A stretch of 56,800 nt of DNA from Ruminococcus sp. (GCA_017480485.1 JAFVAN010000024.1:1-56800); one strand, 5' to 3'; numbered from the stretch's first letter, positions 8,982-19,332 are shown. The notes: generated from the letters alone by a model not told the origin. Made by a program: numbers and translations.

Positions 8982-9224
8982 ATGGACCACGAGAGGATAA
9001 TACATATACTCAATTACCTCACCCGAGCAACAGACGAGGAGCATGGCGTAACGATCAACAACATCAGAGATCACCTTGCGAACAGCGCAGGGATGTATGA
9101 TATTCGATATTTTTTTCAAGAGGAAGCAGCCATATTAAGCTTAAATCATTCATTGTCATATAACACGACCCCTTTATATCTGTTTTGTTTTTGCCGAGCT
9201 GAAAAAAGCTCGGCACTTTTTTGA
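8982..9224 (+). pseudogene. Truncated WYL-type regulator, N-terminal fragment
   Basis: An 80-codon frame. Only its first 35 or so residues (HERIIHILNYLTRATDEEHG) look real; they match the N-terminal helix-turn-helix of WYL-domain transcription factors, whose family pattern is a leucine-rich helix followed by DEEH. After that the reading becomes unrelated and ends within a terminator. The start has a good site (AAGGAGG). The helix-turn-helix, WYL and effector parts are missing, so this is a remnant. Confidence 0.5.
9192..9222 (+). terminator. Rho-independent terminator
   Basis: Stem TGCCGAGCT / AGCTCGGCA with a 6-base A-rich loop, then CTTTTTT. Ends the tcdA-WYL fragment unit. Confidence 0.85.
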
Positions 9225-9277
9225 TCTTAGATTAAATATTATTATATCATTATGTGTTTATATTGCACAGCAGATAT

Positions 9278-10276
9278 TCATATCTTGATTATCGTTTTGC
9301 CCTTAGACCCGCCCGAAGCGACCTTTTGCAGCGCCTTGTTCACATCATCAAGTGAGAACACACCGTCCACGGCGGCTGCGATCTTCTTTTCAGCGAAGAT
9401 CTCCGATACCCTGCGAAGCCCCTCGCCGTCTTCATGCACGAAGATGAAATAGTATTTCTGCCCCTTTGCCGCAGCCATTTTGTCGAATTTACTGCCTGCC
9501 ATAGTGAATACGAATTTCTTGACCGCGCACATATCGGAGCGCTTTGCAAACTCACCGTTAGGCATTGCACGGAGCGAAACGATACTGCCGCCCTGCTTCA
9601 AAACAGTAAGCTCCTTCGCAAGCTCACGTTCTCCGAGGGTATCGAGGATGCGATCCACATCACTCAAAATATCGGCATAGTCCTCTTTTTTGTAGTCGAT
9701 AAATCTGTCCACGCCGAGGGCAAGCACACGCTCCGCATTGTCAGCACTTCCGTTGGTGTAGACCGTTGCTCCGAGGCTTTTTGCTATAGGTATAGCCATA
9801 GCACCCACGCTGCCTGTGCCGCCTGAAATAAACAGCGTATCGCCCTGTTTCAGCCCCATCAGCTCATATGCCTGCAAGGCTGTCAGAGCAGTCAGCGGAA
9901 CAGCAGCCGCTTCCTCATCGGACAGGTATTCGGGGACCTTTGCTATGGCACGGTAGTCGATAGCTGTGTACTCCGCAAAGGCACCGATCTTATCAAGAGG
10001 CATACGGGCATAAACTCTGTCACCCACAGCAAAGCCCTTAACATTTACACCCAACTTTTCGATAATACCGCAGAATTCATTTCCCATGACCAGCGGGAAC
10101 TTGTACGGCACTATCAGCTTGACCTCGCCCTTGATTATCATGTTATCAAGAGGATTTACACCTGCCGTTCGCACCTTGACTAGCACCTCATCGGCGGATA
10201 TTTCGGGAATGGGAATATCCTTTACCGTCAGCTCTCTGCCGTTTTTATCGTATTTGTCCAAAACTGCGGCTTTCAT
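9278..10276 (-). CDS. MDR family NADP-dependent oxidoreductase (quinone reductase type)
   Basis: A 332-residue medium-chain dehydrogenase/reductase. The N-terminal GroES-like domain has GVNPLDNMIIKGE and GNEFCGIIEKLG, without the structural zinc cysteines of alcohol dehydrogenases. The Rossmann fold has the motif FISGGTGSVGAMAIPIAKS. This is the zinc-independent quinone oxidoreductase pattern, reducing quinones or enones with NADPH. The ATG at 10276 follows GGAGGT. Single-gene unit with its own promoter. The physiological substrate is unknown. Confidence 0.85.
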   Translation of the reverse strand: MKAAVLDKYDKNGRELTVKDIPIPEISADEVLVKVRTAGVNPLDNMIIKGEVKLIVPYKFPLVMGNEFCGIIEKLGVNVKGFAVGDRVYARMPLDKIGAFAEYTAIDYRAIAKVPEYLSDEEAAAVPLTALTALQAYELMGLKQGDTLFISGGTGSVGAMAIPIAKSLGATVYTNGSADNAERVLALGVDRFIDYKKEDYADILSDVDRILDTLGERELAKELTVLKQGGSIVSLRAMPNGEFAKRSDMCAVKKFVFTMAGSKFDKMAAAKGQKYYFIFVHEDGEGLRRVSEIFAEKKIAAAVDGVFSLDDVNKALQKVASGGSKGKTIIKI

Positions 10277-10326
10277 TGTGATACCTCCGCTCGGCTCTGT
10301 TTTGCCAAGAAATTATTCTATTTCAT

Positions 10327-10354
10327 ATTATATCAAAGTTCCAAGTGAATTCAA
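10327..10354 (-). promoter_or_regulatory. Promoter of the MDR oxidoreductase gene
   Basis: On the minus strand TTGAAT, 16-bp spacer, TATAAT, about 50 bases before the start codon. Confidence 0.65.
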
Positions 10355-10533
10355 TACCTTTGTACGAAAAAGCACTCCTCAGAACCGATCTAAAGGAGTG
10401 CATTCGGTCAGAGTGTGTCTTTGCGCATCGGATGATTATGGGATATGCCAGAATTATGATTTGAATTTGTGCGGAACGGTTTCGTAGGGACTAATAGGGA
10501 TCGGACGTTTTTCTCAAAGGACTATAGATATAT

Positions 10534-10569
10534 CAAAAAGAGCTAAGACACATAACCTGTCTTAGCTCC
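10534..10569 (-). terminator. Terminator downstream of the integrase gene
   Basis: Stem GAGCTAAGACA / TGTCTTAGCTC with a 7-base loop (10540-10569). On the minus strand it is followed by a T-run (10535-10539), so it faces integrase transcription. Confidence 0.75.
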
Positions 10570-10807
10570 TTATAATTCTACATAGGGTTCTTTTCTGCTT
10601 TGCTGTTATTATGGGGGTCAGGCTGGGGTCAAAGCTGTCTGCCCGCCCTCTCAAACTGCGTTGTTACGATGCTTTTCACTCTATCGACTTCATCGTCGGG
10701 AACCCATTCCCGACATCTCATAACCCTACACAGTCCTTCAAAGCCCTGTTTTTTCAAAGGGTCTGCATTTTCCTTTTTTACATTAGTCCTCATAAGTCTT
10801 TACATTC

Positions 10808-10837
10808 GGTCGTAAATCAGTCGTAAGTTGGTCGTAA
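10808..10837. repeat. TTACGAC repeats, left end of integrative element
   Basis: On the minus strand three TTACGAC heptamers spaced about 11 bases apart, overlapping the integrase stop codon. Matching repeats occur at 14190-14215. They probably mark the ends of the element, as integrase arm-binding or attachment sequences. Confidence 0.6.
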
Positions 10838-12085
10838 GCTTTCACTTGAATCGCAGGTCAACTGTTTAAAATACTCCTCGAAACCGATCATCTCTTTTGA
10901 CTTCAAGTCTTTGGTCGCATCGGCGTAGATACCCAAAGTCGTTTCAACGTCGGCGTGTCCGAGAATATCCTGCATCGCTTTGATGTTCACGCCTGCCTCG
11001 CACATTCTTGTTGTAAAGGTGTGCCTCAGCGAGTGGTTGCTGAAATCTGGCAGCATGGTGATCTCCTTGCCGCTGCTCTTGTCAAGCAGCTCGTAATTGC
11101 AGTCACGAATTATCCTTTTCAGTGCTTTGTTGAGTGTACCTTGATGCTGAACATTTCCAAATCGGTTGACGAAAATAAAATTGCTGATACCATTGACCTC
11201 CGCTTTGCAGGTGATTCCGACCTCCTCTTGATATGCTTTCTCTTTGAGGAACGCTTCCTTCACCTTCGGCAGCATAGGTATCGTCCGTTTGCCTGCTTCG
11301 GTCTTTGGCGTGTTCACAGAAAATGTACAGCCGTTCTGCTTGCCTCTGCTGAAATACACAAGAGTGTGGTTCACGCTGATCGTGTTCTCCTCAAAATCAA
11401 CATCCTCCCAACGAAGCCCCGTCAGCTCTCCAACTCTCATACCAGTCCACAGCATTACCGTGAATATCGGCTGCCAGTGTTCGTATCTCACCGAGCTTGC
11501 GAGAAAGTCCTCAAAGATCTGCTGTTCCTCTAAGGTCAATGCTCTCCGCTTGTCGTCATCACGATTGTGCGCACGTTTCAGCTCCTTCAAAGCGTTATCG
11601 GACGGATTGTACCTCAAATAATCGTCCTCGACCGCCAGCTCCAGAACCTGATGCAGAACAGTATGTATGCAGTCGATGCTGTTGACCTTGATATGCCGCT
11701 CATAAGCAAGATAATTGTAGAACGCCCTCACGTCCGTCCGCTTCAACTCGGTCAGCTTTATCCTGCCGAACTTCGGCTCAACAAACTGCTCATAGGAATA
11801 CTTGTAGTTGGAAAAGGTGTTGTCCTTCAAGCCCTTTTTCAGCGTTTTCCACTTGTTGTACAGATCGTTTATCGTGAGATTTTTCACGTCCACGTTTATG
11901 CCGTCAAGCGTATCGCGCAGTACATCAAGCTCCTTCTCACGAAGCTCATCGAGCGTCTTGGCATACACCGAATGGCGCTTGCCCATCTTGTCTCGCCACT
12001 TGAATTCAAATGACCCGTTCGCCCTCTGATATTCGCCTTCCTTCAAGACTCTTTTCTTATTATCTTTGCGTCTCTCTATTGCCAT
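10817..12085 (-). CDS. int: Tyrosine site-specific integrase (Tn916-like)
   Basis: A 422-residue integrase. Residues about 60-160 form the core-binding SAM-like domain (LKDNTFSNYKYSYEQFV) and the C-terminal half the catalytic domain. Arg I is in TGMRVGELTGLRWEDV, the second cluster is HSLRHTFTTRMCEAG and then GHADVETTLGIY, where the last Tyr is the nucleophile. The ATG at 12085 follows AGAGAGG; a longer in-frame version would run into xis. Together with the excisionase upstream it forms the usual xis-int recombination module of integrative elements. It looks intact. Confidence 0.9.
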   Translation of the reverse strand: MAIERRKDNKKRVLKEGEYQRANGSFEFKWRDKMGKRHSVYAKTLDELREKELDVLRDTLDGINVDVKNLTINDLYNKWKTLKKGLKDNTFSNYKYSYEQFVEPKFGRIKLTELKRTDVRAFYNYLAYERHIKVNSIDCIHTVLHQVLELAVEDDYLRYNPSDNALKELKRAHNRDDDKRRALTLEEQQIFEDFLASSVRYEHWQPIFTVMLWTGMRVGELTGLRWEDVDFEENTISVNHTLVYFSRGKQNGCTFSVNTPKTEAGKRTIPMLPKVKEAFLKEKAYQEEVGITCKAEVNGISNFIFVNRFGNVQHQGTLNKALKRIIRDCNYELLDKSSGKEITMLPDFSNHSLRHTFTTRMCEAGVNIKAMQDILGHADVETTLGIYADATKDLKSKEMIGFEEYFKQLTCDSSESLRPTYD

Positions 12086-12165
12086 GATAAACCTCTCTTT
12101 CATAACATAGAGGACACGTCTGATGTAATTATTATACACCAAACGTACCCCGATGTCAACTACAC

Positions 12166-12375
12166 TTATATAGAATACGCCTTCGCCAGATACTCCTCCA
12201 GCTTCAATCGTTTTATAAGTCTTTTTGTGCCTACCCATATAACAAAGCCGCAGTTATCATCATTAGTGAGCTCGCGCAGCTTGTTCTGACCTATGTTGAA
12301 ATAGGCTGCGGCTTCTTCGAGGGTGAGGTTGGATTTTTCCCATATGGGGACTTCTATTGTTGTCTTTCTATTCAA
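12166..12375 (-). CDS. xis: Tn916-type excisionase
   Basis: A 69-residue winged-helix excisionase. The signature order IPW-type start (VPIWEKSNLTLEEAAAYFNI), GQNKLREL and a basic C-terminal wing (GTKRLIKRLKLEEYL) is that of Tn916 Xis. The likely start is TTG at 12375, with AGGAG about 9 bases upstream. It directs integrase toward excision. It lies 80 bp upstream of int on the same strand. Confidence 0.85.
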   Translation of the reverse strand: MNRKTTIEVPIWEKSNLTLEEAAAYFNIGQNKLRELTNDDNCGFVIWVGTKRLIKRLKLEEYLAKAYSI

Positions 12376-12459
12376 ATAATCTCTCCTCTCAAAAAAATAT
12401 TAAGTCCAATTGCTTGCACAGTTAAACATTGCAATCAACTCCTTTTTATGATATACTAT

Positions 12460-13113
12460 TTATGACGATGACTCCTTCTCAAAAAGCTGAGTCCATTCTG
12501 AAAATTCAAGATTTGTGCTGATTATCACGCTGGCTCTCTCGGAACGTTCGGATATGATCTGGAATAGCATCTCCGACTGATATCTGTTGAAAGTCAGGTA
12601 ACTAAGCTCATCGATTATCAGCAGATCTATCTTGCTGAGATTTTTCTCCAACTTTGAAAGCCTGTTCATCTGAACAGCTTCTGCAAGTTCAGCTGCGAGA
12701 TTGACCGCAGTGTAAAATTTTACACGGTATCCGGCTTCACAGGCATTCATGCCCAGAGCGATCGACAGATGTGTCTTTCCACTGCCGGGATTGCCTATCA
12801 TAACAATATTCTGACGCTGCTTTATGAAATCGCAGGAAGCGAGCTGCCGTATTGTACTTTCGCTGACGTTTTCAAGCCTTGACATATCAAACTCATCAAG
12901 TGTTTTCAGTGACGGAAACTTTGCAGCTTTTATCCTGCGTTTCTGACCTGTTACCGAGCGTTCTGCAAGTTCCTGTTTCATAAGCTCTATCAGGAATTGC
13001 TCATAACCGTCATCAGCGGAAAGCTGCCTTATGACCTTCTCATAGTTGTTGAATGTAGGCACTTTAAGCTGTCTTGCATAGAGCTTGATCGTTTCCTTCT
13101 GTACACTGTTCAT
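12460..13113 (-). pseudogene. istB: IstB-like ATPase of an IS21-family element, C-terminally truncated
   Basis: A 217-residue AAA+ helper ATPase of IS21 transposition. The Walker A is GNPGSGKTHLSIALG and the Walker B IDLLIIDELSYL; NLEFSEW marks the sensor region. Full IstB proteins are about 250 residues, and here the frame stops soon after the sensor with an unrelated ESSS tail, so roughly 30 residues are missing. Its start overlaps the istA stop by 4 bp as in intact IS21 elements. Confidence 0.8.
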
Positions 13114-13697
13114 ACTGCATCACCGCCTTTCAGCAGTGAATCATATCGTTTAAGATCCGGCAGTATTATCTTTACTGATGTTTCTATTGGTGCATTTTTT
13201 ACTGTATTACCACTAACAAATATATCTCCACTGTAGCATTCACGCATACACCATATCTGTATCTTTTGTTTGCAGCCATCGAGGATGATTGTTGCTTCAC
13301 CCCAGTCTACCTGTACAGCTTCGGCTGGTTCGTATAACAGCGGTACAAAGATATCATGAATATTGCAGCGTAGTTCTGCTACAGTTCGCCTTACAGAGGC
13401 TTCACAGCCCTCAAAGCCGTATTCGGCAACCAGACGTTCGTATATCTTATGAGCTGTATGGTGCTGTTTCCGTGGTGCTTTCTTATCAGATTCTATGCAT
13501 TTTATTATGAAGGCTTTGACTTCATCGGTAATGATATCGTTCTTCCTGCCGCTGCCGGGCTTTCGTTCCCACGGAACGGTCTGCCCCTCCCAGTATTTCT
13601 TTACTGTATTGCGTGATACACCAAGTATCTTCGCTACATTACGCTGACTGTAGTCAGTATGCTCCCGATAATATCTGATCTTTTCATAGATCTCCAT
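13110..13697 (-). pseudogene. istA: IS21-family transposase IstA with internal deletion
   Basis: Only 195 residues remain of a protein normally 400-500 long. The N-terminal helix-turn-helix (NVAKILGVSRNTVKKYWEG) and the first catalytic Asp (VQVDWGEATI) are present. The sequence then jumps, still in frame, from the strand after that Asp to a C-terminal tail ending LLKGGDAV. The other catalytic acidic residues are gone, so it cannot transpose. The ATG at 13697 follows AGGAG at 11 bases; a GTG at 13709 directly abuts that site. Confidence 0.8.
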
Positions 13698-13842
13698 TGC
13701 TATTGCCACTCCTTGTTCCTCCTGTACACAAGCTCTTTCTCTTATTATACAGGATTTTAGTTTTTAGTGGCTCACTTTTTTATTATCATTTTGAGGCTAA
13801 CTGGCTCAGTTTTATTTTAGCATACATAGCAATGACAGTAAG

Positions 13843-13880
13843 AAAGCCTTCTCTAATTGCGAGAAGGCTTTAGTTTTTTT
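13843..13880 (+). terminator. Hairpin with T-run
   Basis: Stem AAAGCCTTCTC / GAGAAGGCTTT with a 7-base loop, then AGTTTTTTT. It overlaps the end of the response-regulator fragment. Confidence 0.7.
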
Positions 13881-14038
13881 GATTGATTCGGCTGGCAAGT
13901 GTACGTTATGAGCAGCTTATATTGCTCGGCAGAGTTGTATTCGGTTATCTTTGCAGACTGATTCCATTCGGTAAGCATTACTCGCAGTGAGCTAAGCTGT
14001 GACGGATCGTCATCGCAGACGGAAATTATCAAGGACAA
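13853..14038 (-). pseudogene. Response-regulator receiver fragment
   Basis: A 61-codon frame whose first 45 residues (ISVCDDDPSQLSSLRVML) match the start of a LytTR/AgrA-type receiver domain, including the acidic DDD pocket. The phosphoacceptor Asp and the DNA-binding domain are absent, and the tail is unrelated. A TTG start with GAGGTG upstream is likely. This is a decayed cargo gene of the element. Confidence 0.6.
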
Positions 14039-14120
14039 TTTAATTCACCTCGCTCTGAATCTTGCATAAATTCAATAGGATTGTATATTCTATAATAACA
14101 CATTTTTCAATAATTGTAAA

Positions 14121-14157
14121 GAAAAAACCGAAGCAGACATTTTTCGTCAGCTTCGGT
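14121..14157 (-). terminator. Minus-strand terminator downstream of lysS
   Basis: Stem ACCGAAGC / GCTTCGGT, followed on the minus strand by TTTTTT. It lies about 100 bases after the lysS stop, on the element side of the TTACGAC repeats. Confidence 0.75.
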
Positions 14158-14189
14158 ATTCTGTTTCATATCAAACGTGCCCTCAAAAC

Positions 14190-14215
14190 AAATTAGTCGT
14201 AAATTGGTCGTAAAT
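14190..14215. repeat. TTACGAC repeats, right end of integrative element
   Basis: On the plus strand the 26 bases beginning AATTAGTCGTAAATTGG match, with about three mismatches and in the same orientation, the left-end sequence AATCAGTCGTAAGTTGG at 10817. A further TTTACGAC is at about 14245. The two repeats bracket int, xis and the IS21 relic. Confidence 0.6.
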
Positions 14216-14257
14216 CTCGCCTTCGAGGTCACAAAACCCGCGTATTTACGACGTTTC

Positions 14258-15841
<1,584 letters not shown>

Positions 15842-15941
15842 ATATTCACATTCCTTTTGTTAGTATGCTCCCGCGCCCGCCTGCTCGGTGGTGCTTTGCG
15901 GGAATTATATCCGACGGAAAATGCGCTAAAGCGCCTAAGGC

Positions 15942-16409
15942 TTACTTGCTTATCTCCAGCACCTCGAATTTGATGGAGCCGTCGGGTACGTCTACCTCAA
16001 AGAGCTCGCCGACCTTTTTGCCGAGGGCGGCCTTGCCGATGGGCGACTCGTCGGAGATCTTCATGTTGTCGGGGTCAGACTCGGTGGAGCCCACGATCTG
16101 CATTGACTCGATCTCGTCGGTGTCAAGGTCACGGAGCTTGATGATAGAGCCTATGCCTATCTCGTCAACAGAGATGTCGTCGTCCTCAACGACGATAGCG
16201 GTAGCGATGATCTGCTCCATCTCTGCGATCTGCGCCTCAAGGATGCCCTGTTCGTTCTTTGCCTCGTCGTACTCGGCGTTTTCGGAAAGGTCTCCGTAGG
16301 AGCGGGCGACTTTAAGGTTCTCGGCTACCTCGCCGCGCCTTACGGTCTTGAGGTAGTTCAGCTGCTCCTGAAGTCTTTGAAATCCTGCTTTGGAAATGGT
16401 ATTTGCCAT
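15942..16409 (-). CDS. greA: Transcription elongation factor GreA
   Basis: A 155-residue cleavage factor that rescues backtracked RNA polymerase. The N-terminal coiled coil holds the family pattern GDLSENAEYDEAKNEQ, whose acidic tip residues coordinate Mg in the polymerase channel. The C-terminal FKBP-like domain has SPIGKAALGKKVGE. The ATG at 16409 follows GGAGG; a longer frame upstream lacks a site. First gene of the greA-lysS unit with a consensus promoter. Confidence 0.96.
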   Translation of the reverse strand: MANTISKAGFQRLQEQLNYLKTVRRGEVAENLKVARSYGDLSENAEYDEAKNEQGILEAQIAEMEQIIATAIVVEDDDISVDEIGIGSIIKLRDLDTDEIESMQIVGSTESDPDNMKISDESPIGKAALGKKVGELFEVDVPDGSIKFEVLEISK

Positions 16410-16474
16410 AATAGTTTTCCTCCGTTCATTTTGCTGCACGGCGCCGTCAGCACCGCGCTTGCTCTCAAAATAAT

Positions 16475-16503
16475 ATTATATCCTATTTCAGGCCCTTTGT
16501 CAA
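16475..16503 (-). promoter_or_regulatory. Sigma-A promoter of greA-lysS
   Basis: Minus strand TTGACA (16498-16503), 17-bp spacer, TATAAT (16475-16480), 66 bases before greA. Confidence 0.85.
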
Positions 16504-16565
16504 GCTTTTTTGAGCGCTGAGCGCGGAAATCGAATTTTGATCTCTTGACGTTTTTTGCCGATATA

Positions 16566-16595
16566 TTGACAAATCACAATGTTTGCTGATATAAT
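16566..16595 (+). promoter_or_regulatory. Sigma-A promoter of the metallophosphoesterase gene
   Basis: TTGACA (16566-16571), 18-bp spacer, TATAAT (16590-16595), 38 bases before the ATG. Confidence 0.8.
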
Positions 16596-16633
16596 ATATT
16601 TATGCTGCCAAATAATTACGAAAGGACACGGAT

Positions 16634-18736
16634 ATGAAAAAGACTGACGACCGCCCCAGCGGCAGGATAAAGGCCCTGACGCAGCTGGTTTTTGACGATA
16701 TCCCCTATTCCCCCGAGGCCGGCGAGGCTCAGGAGAAAATAACCGCAGCCCTTGACGAGAGATTCAAGGCCCTCTGCGAGACCGCCCCCGAGGGCGAGGC
16801 CATCGACACCCTGCTGGCGGAGTACGGCCAGCTCACAAAAATGGCGGAGCTTGCAGGCTATTCTGAGGAGCAGGCCCTTGCTTGGCGCAGCGCCGGAGAC
16901 GCCGCAGAGCTCAGGCCCACCAAAAAGCTTATCTGGAAGCAGCGCAGAAGAGCCTATGCCGCAGCGCTGTTCTCAATGTTCGCCTTTACCGAGTTCGCTT
17001 GGGTGATCTTTGATCTTATCAATATGAACTCCGAGTTCTTCTTTGTAACGGCCATGTTCCTCATCTTCGGCTTCCTTGCCTACAGGTGCGTGAGGAGCGT
17101 TATCAGGACCGAGCGAGAGATCAAGGAGGTCAAATACGACAACGCCGCCTTTGAGTACCTGCGTTCCCTTTCGGATAAATATACCAAGCGGCTCTTCAAT
17201 TCCATCGCTCTTATCATCGGGGCCTCGTTCATCTTCATGGGTTCGGAGCTCAGCTTCTATATCTTCGGAAACTCCAAATCCGCCGAGCTTAAAGAGAACT
17301 TCTTCTCGAACCTGTTCATGATCGAGATAACGCTGTTCGTTCTTGTTAAGAACATCATCCTCTCCACCCTTATCCGCAGGCGCATCGGCCTCCCGGACGC
17401 AAAGAGGGCAAGGCTCCACGGCATCATCATCGCCGCCTTCTCCCTTGTCTATTGGGTGGGGGTCACAGTTATAACCCTCGTCGCCGAGAGCGCCTATCCC
17501 GCAAACAACTTCCTTATGGGCGGGGTGCTCTTCGGGGTCATCATCCTTATCCTTAACCTGACACTCAGGCGCAGGGTGACCTTCAAAAACCTTGTGTTCA
17601 ACCCCAGACGCTTTGCGGTGGTAACGGCGCTGGTGGTGCTGGTGGGCGGCTTTGCAGTTCTCCAGAGGGACACCTGGTACACCCAGAGCTACATAAACTC
17701 CGTGCCTGTTGTGGAGCATAACACCCACAAGATCGAGTACAACGAGGAGACGGGCGTTTACACCATCACCTCCTCTACCGAGGATTTCAAGATACTGCAC
17801 CTGACGGACATACACATCGGCGGCAGCCTCTATTCCTACAGAAAGGATATGAAGGCCCTTAAAGCCTGCTTTGCCGAGATCGAGCACACCCACCCCGACC
17901 TTGTGGTGGTAACGGGAGACCTGTGCTTCCCCTTGGGCATAATGTCCATGTCCCTGAACAACTCCGCCCCCGTGCAGCAGTTTGCGGCCTTTATGAGGAA
18001 CACGGGCATCCCTTGGGCCTTCACCTACGGCAACCACGACACCGAGAATTTGGCCTCGCTCAACAAGACCGAGCTCAACGAGGTGTATAAGTCTCTGTCC
18101 TACAAGACCTCGGGCAATCTGCTCTACCCCTACACTCAGCCCGACATCATGGGCCGCAACAACCAGCTGATCGAGATCCGCAATACCGACGGCTCCCTGA
18201 ACACGGGCCTGTTCATGATCGACTCCAACGCCTACACGGGCGAGGGCATTAACGTCTACGACTACATCCACGACGATCAGGTGGACTGGTACGCCGAGGA
18301 GGTAAAGCGCATGAACGCCGAGGCGGGACACACCGTCAACTCCTTTGTGTTCTTCCACATCCCGCTGCAGGAATACAAGACCGCCACGGAGCTCTACCTT
18401 GAGGGCAGCGACGAGGTAAAGTATTTCTTCGGCGAGAACCCCGGCGACCACGGCGGCATCACAAACGACCTTGTCTGCTGCTCCGATTATCCCAGCAAGC
18501 TGTTTGACACGGCTTTGGAGCTGGGCAGCACCACCGGCTTCTTCTGCGGCCACGACCACTACAACAACGCCTCCATCGAGTACAAGGGCATCCGCCTGAC
18601 CTACGGCATGAGCATCGACTACCTTGCCATGCCGGGCATCGAGAAGGAGACCAAGCAGCGGGGAGCAGAGCTGATAACCATCCACCCCGACAGCACTTGG
18701 GACCTTGAGCAGATACCGCTGGAATCCATAACCTGA
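16634..18736 (+). CDS. Membrane-anchored calcineurin-like metallophosphoesterase
   Basis: A 700-residue protein with three parts. Residues 1-110 are a soluble, acidic helical region. Residues about 110-355 contain about seven hydrophobic segments. Residues 385-690 form a metallophosphoesterase domain with all metal-ligand motifs: LHLTDIHIGG, VVVTGDLCFP, TYGNHDTE, FFHIPLQEY and CGHDHYNN. With seven membrane spans the phosphoesterase should lie on the opposite side from the N-terminus, probably outside. The ATG follows AAAGGA. The substrate is unknown (phospholipid, phosphodiester or nucleotide). Single-gene unit between a consensus promoter and a strong terminator. Confidence 0.85.
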   Translation: MKKTDDRPSGRIKALTQLVFDDIPYSPEAGEAQEKITAALDERFKALCETAPEGEAIDTLLAEYGQLTKMAELAGYSEEQALAWRSAGDAAELRPTKKLIWKQRRRAYAAALFSMFAFTEFAWVIFDLINMNSEFFFVTAMFLIFGFLAYRCVRSVIRTEREIKEVKYDNAAFEYLRSLSDKYTKRLFNSIALIIGASFIFMGSELSFYIFGNSKSAELKENFFSNLFMIEITLFVLVKNIILSTLIRRRIGLPDAKRARLHGIIIAAFSLVYWVGVTVITLVAESAYPANNFLMGGVLFGVIILILNLTLRRRVTFKNLVFNPRRFAVVTALVVLVGGFAVLQRDTWYTQSYINSVPVVEHNTHKIEYNEETGVYTITSSTEDFKILHLTDIHIGGSLYSYRKDMKALKACFAEIEHTHPDLVVVTGDLCFPLGIMSMSLNNSAPVQQFAAFMRNTGIPWAFTYGNHDTENLASLNKTELNEVYKSLSYKTSGNLLYPYTQPDIMGRNNQLIEIRNTDGSLNTGLFMIDSNAYTGEGINVYDYIHDDQVDWYAEEVKRMNAEAGHTVNSFVFFHIPLQEYKTATELYLEGSDEVKYFFGENPGDHGGITNDLVCCSDYPSKLFDTALELGSTTGFFCGHDHYNNASIEYKGIRLTYGMSIDYLAMPGIEKETKQRGAELITIHPDSTWDLEQIPLESIT

Positions 18737-18767
18737 CAGCTTCGGCTCGGTGAATACAAGAAAAGAG

Positions 18768-18811
18768 AAAAGGGATATCCCGACCCATGTGGGCGGGGAT
18801 ATCCCTTTTTT
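18768..18811. terminator. Terminator of the GGGATATC family
   Basis: Stem AAAGGGATATCCC / GGGGATATCCCTTT followed by T-run. Serves the metallophosphoesterase gene and possibly the convergent TerB-like gene. Similar hairpins end guaB and the GGDEF/EAL gene. Confidence 0.85.
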
Positions 18812-18831
18812 AAGTGCTTTTGCCGCAGCGC

Positions 18832-19233
18832 TCAGCCGAAGATGAACTCGCCGATCTTGTCGTAGATGCCTGTGAGCTCCCGGAGCATGGCGAGCACGCT
18901 GTCAAGCTGCTCTCGGGTCATGCCGATCTGCTTTGTAAAGGCCTCGATGAACTGCTGCTCGAACTCGTCGAACTTGTTGTCCGAGAGCAGCAGAGCCGAG
19001 GTCTCCAGCAGGATGATCTTCAGGTCGCTCTCGGAGCTTACGGCGATGAGCTTCTCGGCCAGAGTGGCCATCTCGTGCTGCTCCTCGTATCTCACGGGGA
19101 TGTGCATCTCCTCGCAATACTGGTCGATGACAAATTTCTCGTCCGCCGAGAAGTCGTCGTTGGATTTGGAGGCGTGTATGCAGAGGTCAAGGAAAAGCTC
19201 CTTTTGCTCGTTTGAAAGTCTGTTAAGAAACAT
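18832..19233 (-). CDS. TerB-like helical protein
   Basis: A 133-residue, all-helical acidic protein. The layout resembles the TerB/DjlA-type domain: LDLCIHASKSNDDFSADEKFVIDQYC at the N-terminus, then a helix with acidic residues (LLETSALLLSDNKFDEFEQQF). TerB domains appear in tellurite-resistance operons and in many stress contexts, with metal binding proposed. No other ter gene is nearby. The ATG follows AAAGGAAG. It may be cotranscribed with the 347-residue gene upstream (100-bp gap). Confidence 0.55.
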   Translation of the reverse strand: MFLNRLSNEQKELFLDLCIHASKSNDDFSADEKFVIDQYCEEMHIPVRYEEQHEMATLAEKLIAVSSESDLKIILLETSALLLSDNKFDEFEQQFIEAFTKQIGMTREQLDSVLAMLRELTGIYDKIGEFIFG

Positions 19234-19332
19234 AGGTCATTCTTCCTTTCGTGTTTGAGATAAGCTGCGCATGGCTGCGGGCAGCTTTAATTGTGTTTCG
19301 GCGGGGATGGCTTTTCCGCCGTAAATATACGA

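Larger units (their letters stand above)
10277..10807. other. Intergenic region outside the integrative element
   Basis: About 530 bases with no supported gene. It holds the promoter of the MDR gene at its left and the minus-strand terminator of the integrase gene at 10534-10569. The remainder shows no recognisable feature; open frames on the plus strand lack start signals. Confidence 0.5.
12460..13821 (-). mobile_element. IS21-family relic inside the integrative element
   Basis: istA/istB remnants with a terminal region at 13740-13821. That region carries repeated TGGCTCA-type motifs (GTGGCTCACTTTTTT at 13767-13781 and CTGGCTCAGTTTT at 13801-13813), the multiple end repeats expected at an IS21 terminus. 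The opposite end is not recognisable because istB is truncated. Confidence 0.65.

Noticed and set aside
10086..10487. Possible regulator gene next to the MDR gene
   Set aside because: HxlR-type regulators often neighbour such reductases, but no reading frame here shows the family's conserved Cys and winged-helix motifs.
13740..13821. Repeated TGGCTCA units as a CRISPR-like array
   Set aside because: Only two or three short, irregular copies; better explained as IS21 end repeats.
16973..18685. 570-codon minus-strand frame opposite the metallophosphoesterase
   Set aside because: Shadow frame with Val/Gly-rich composition and no start signal.
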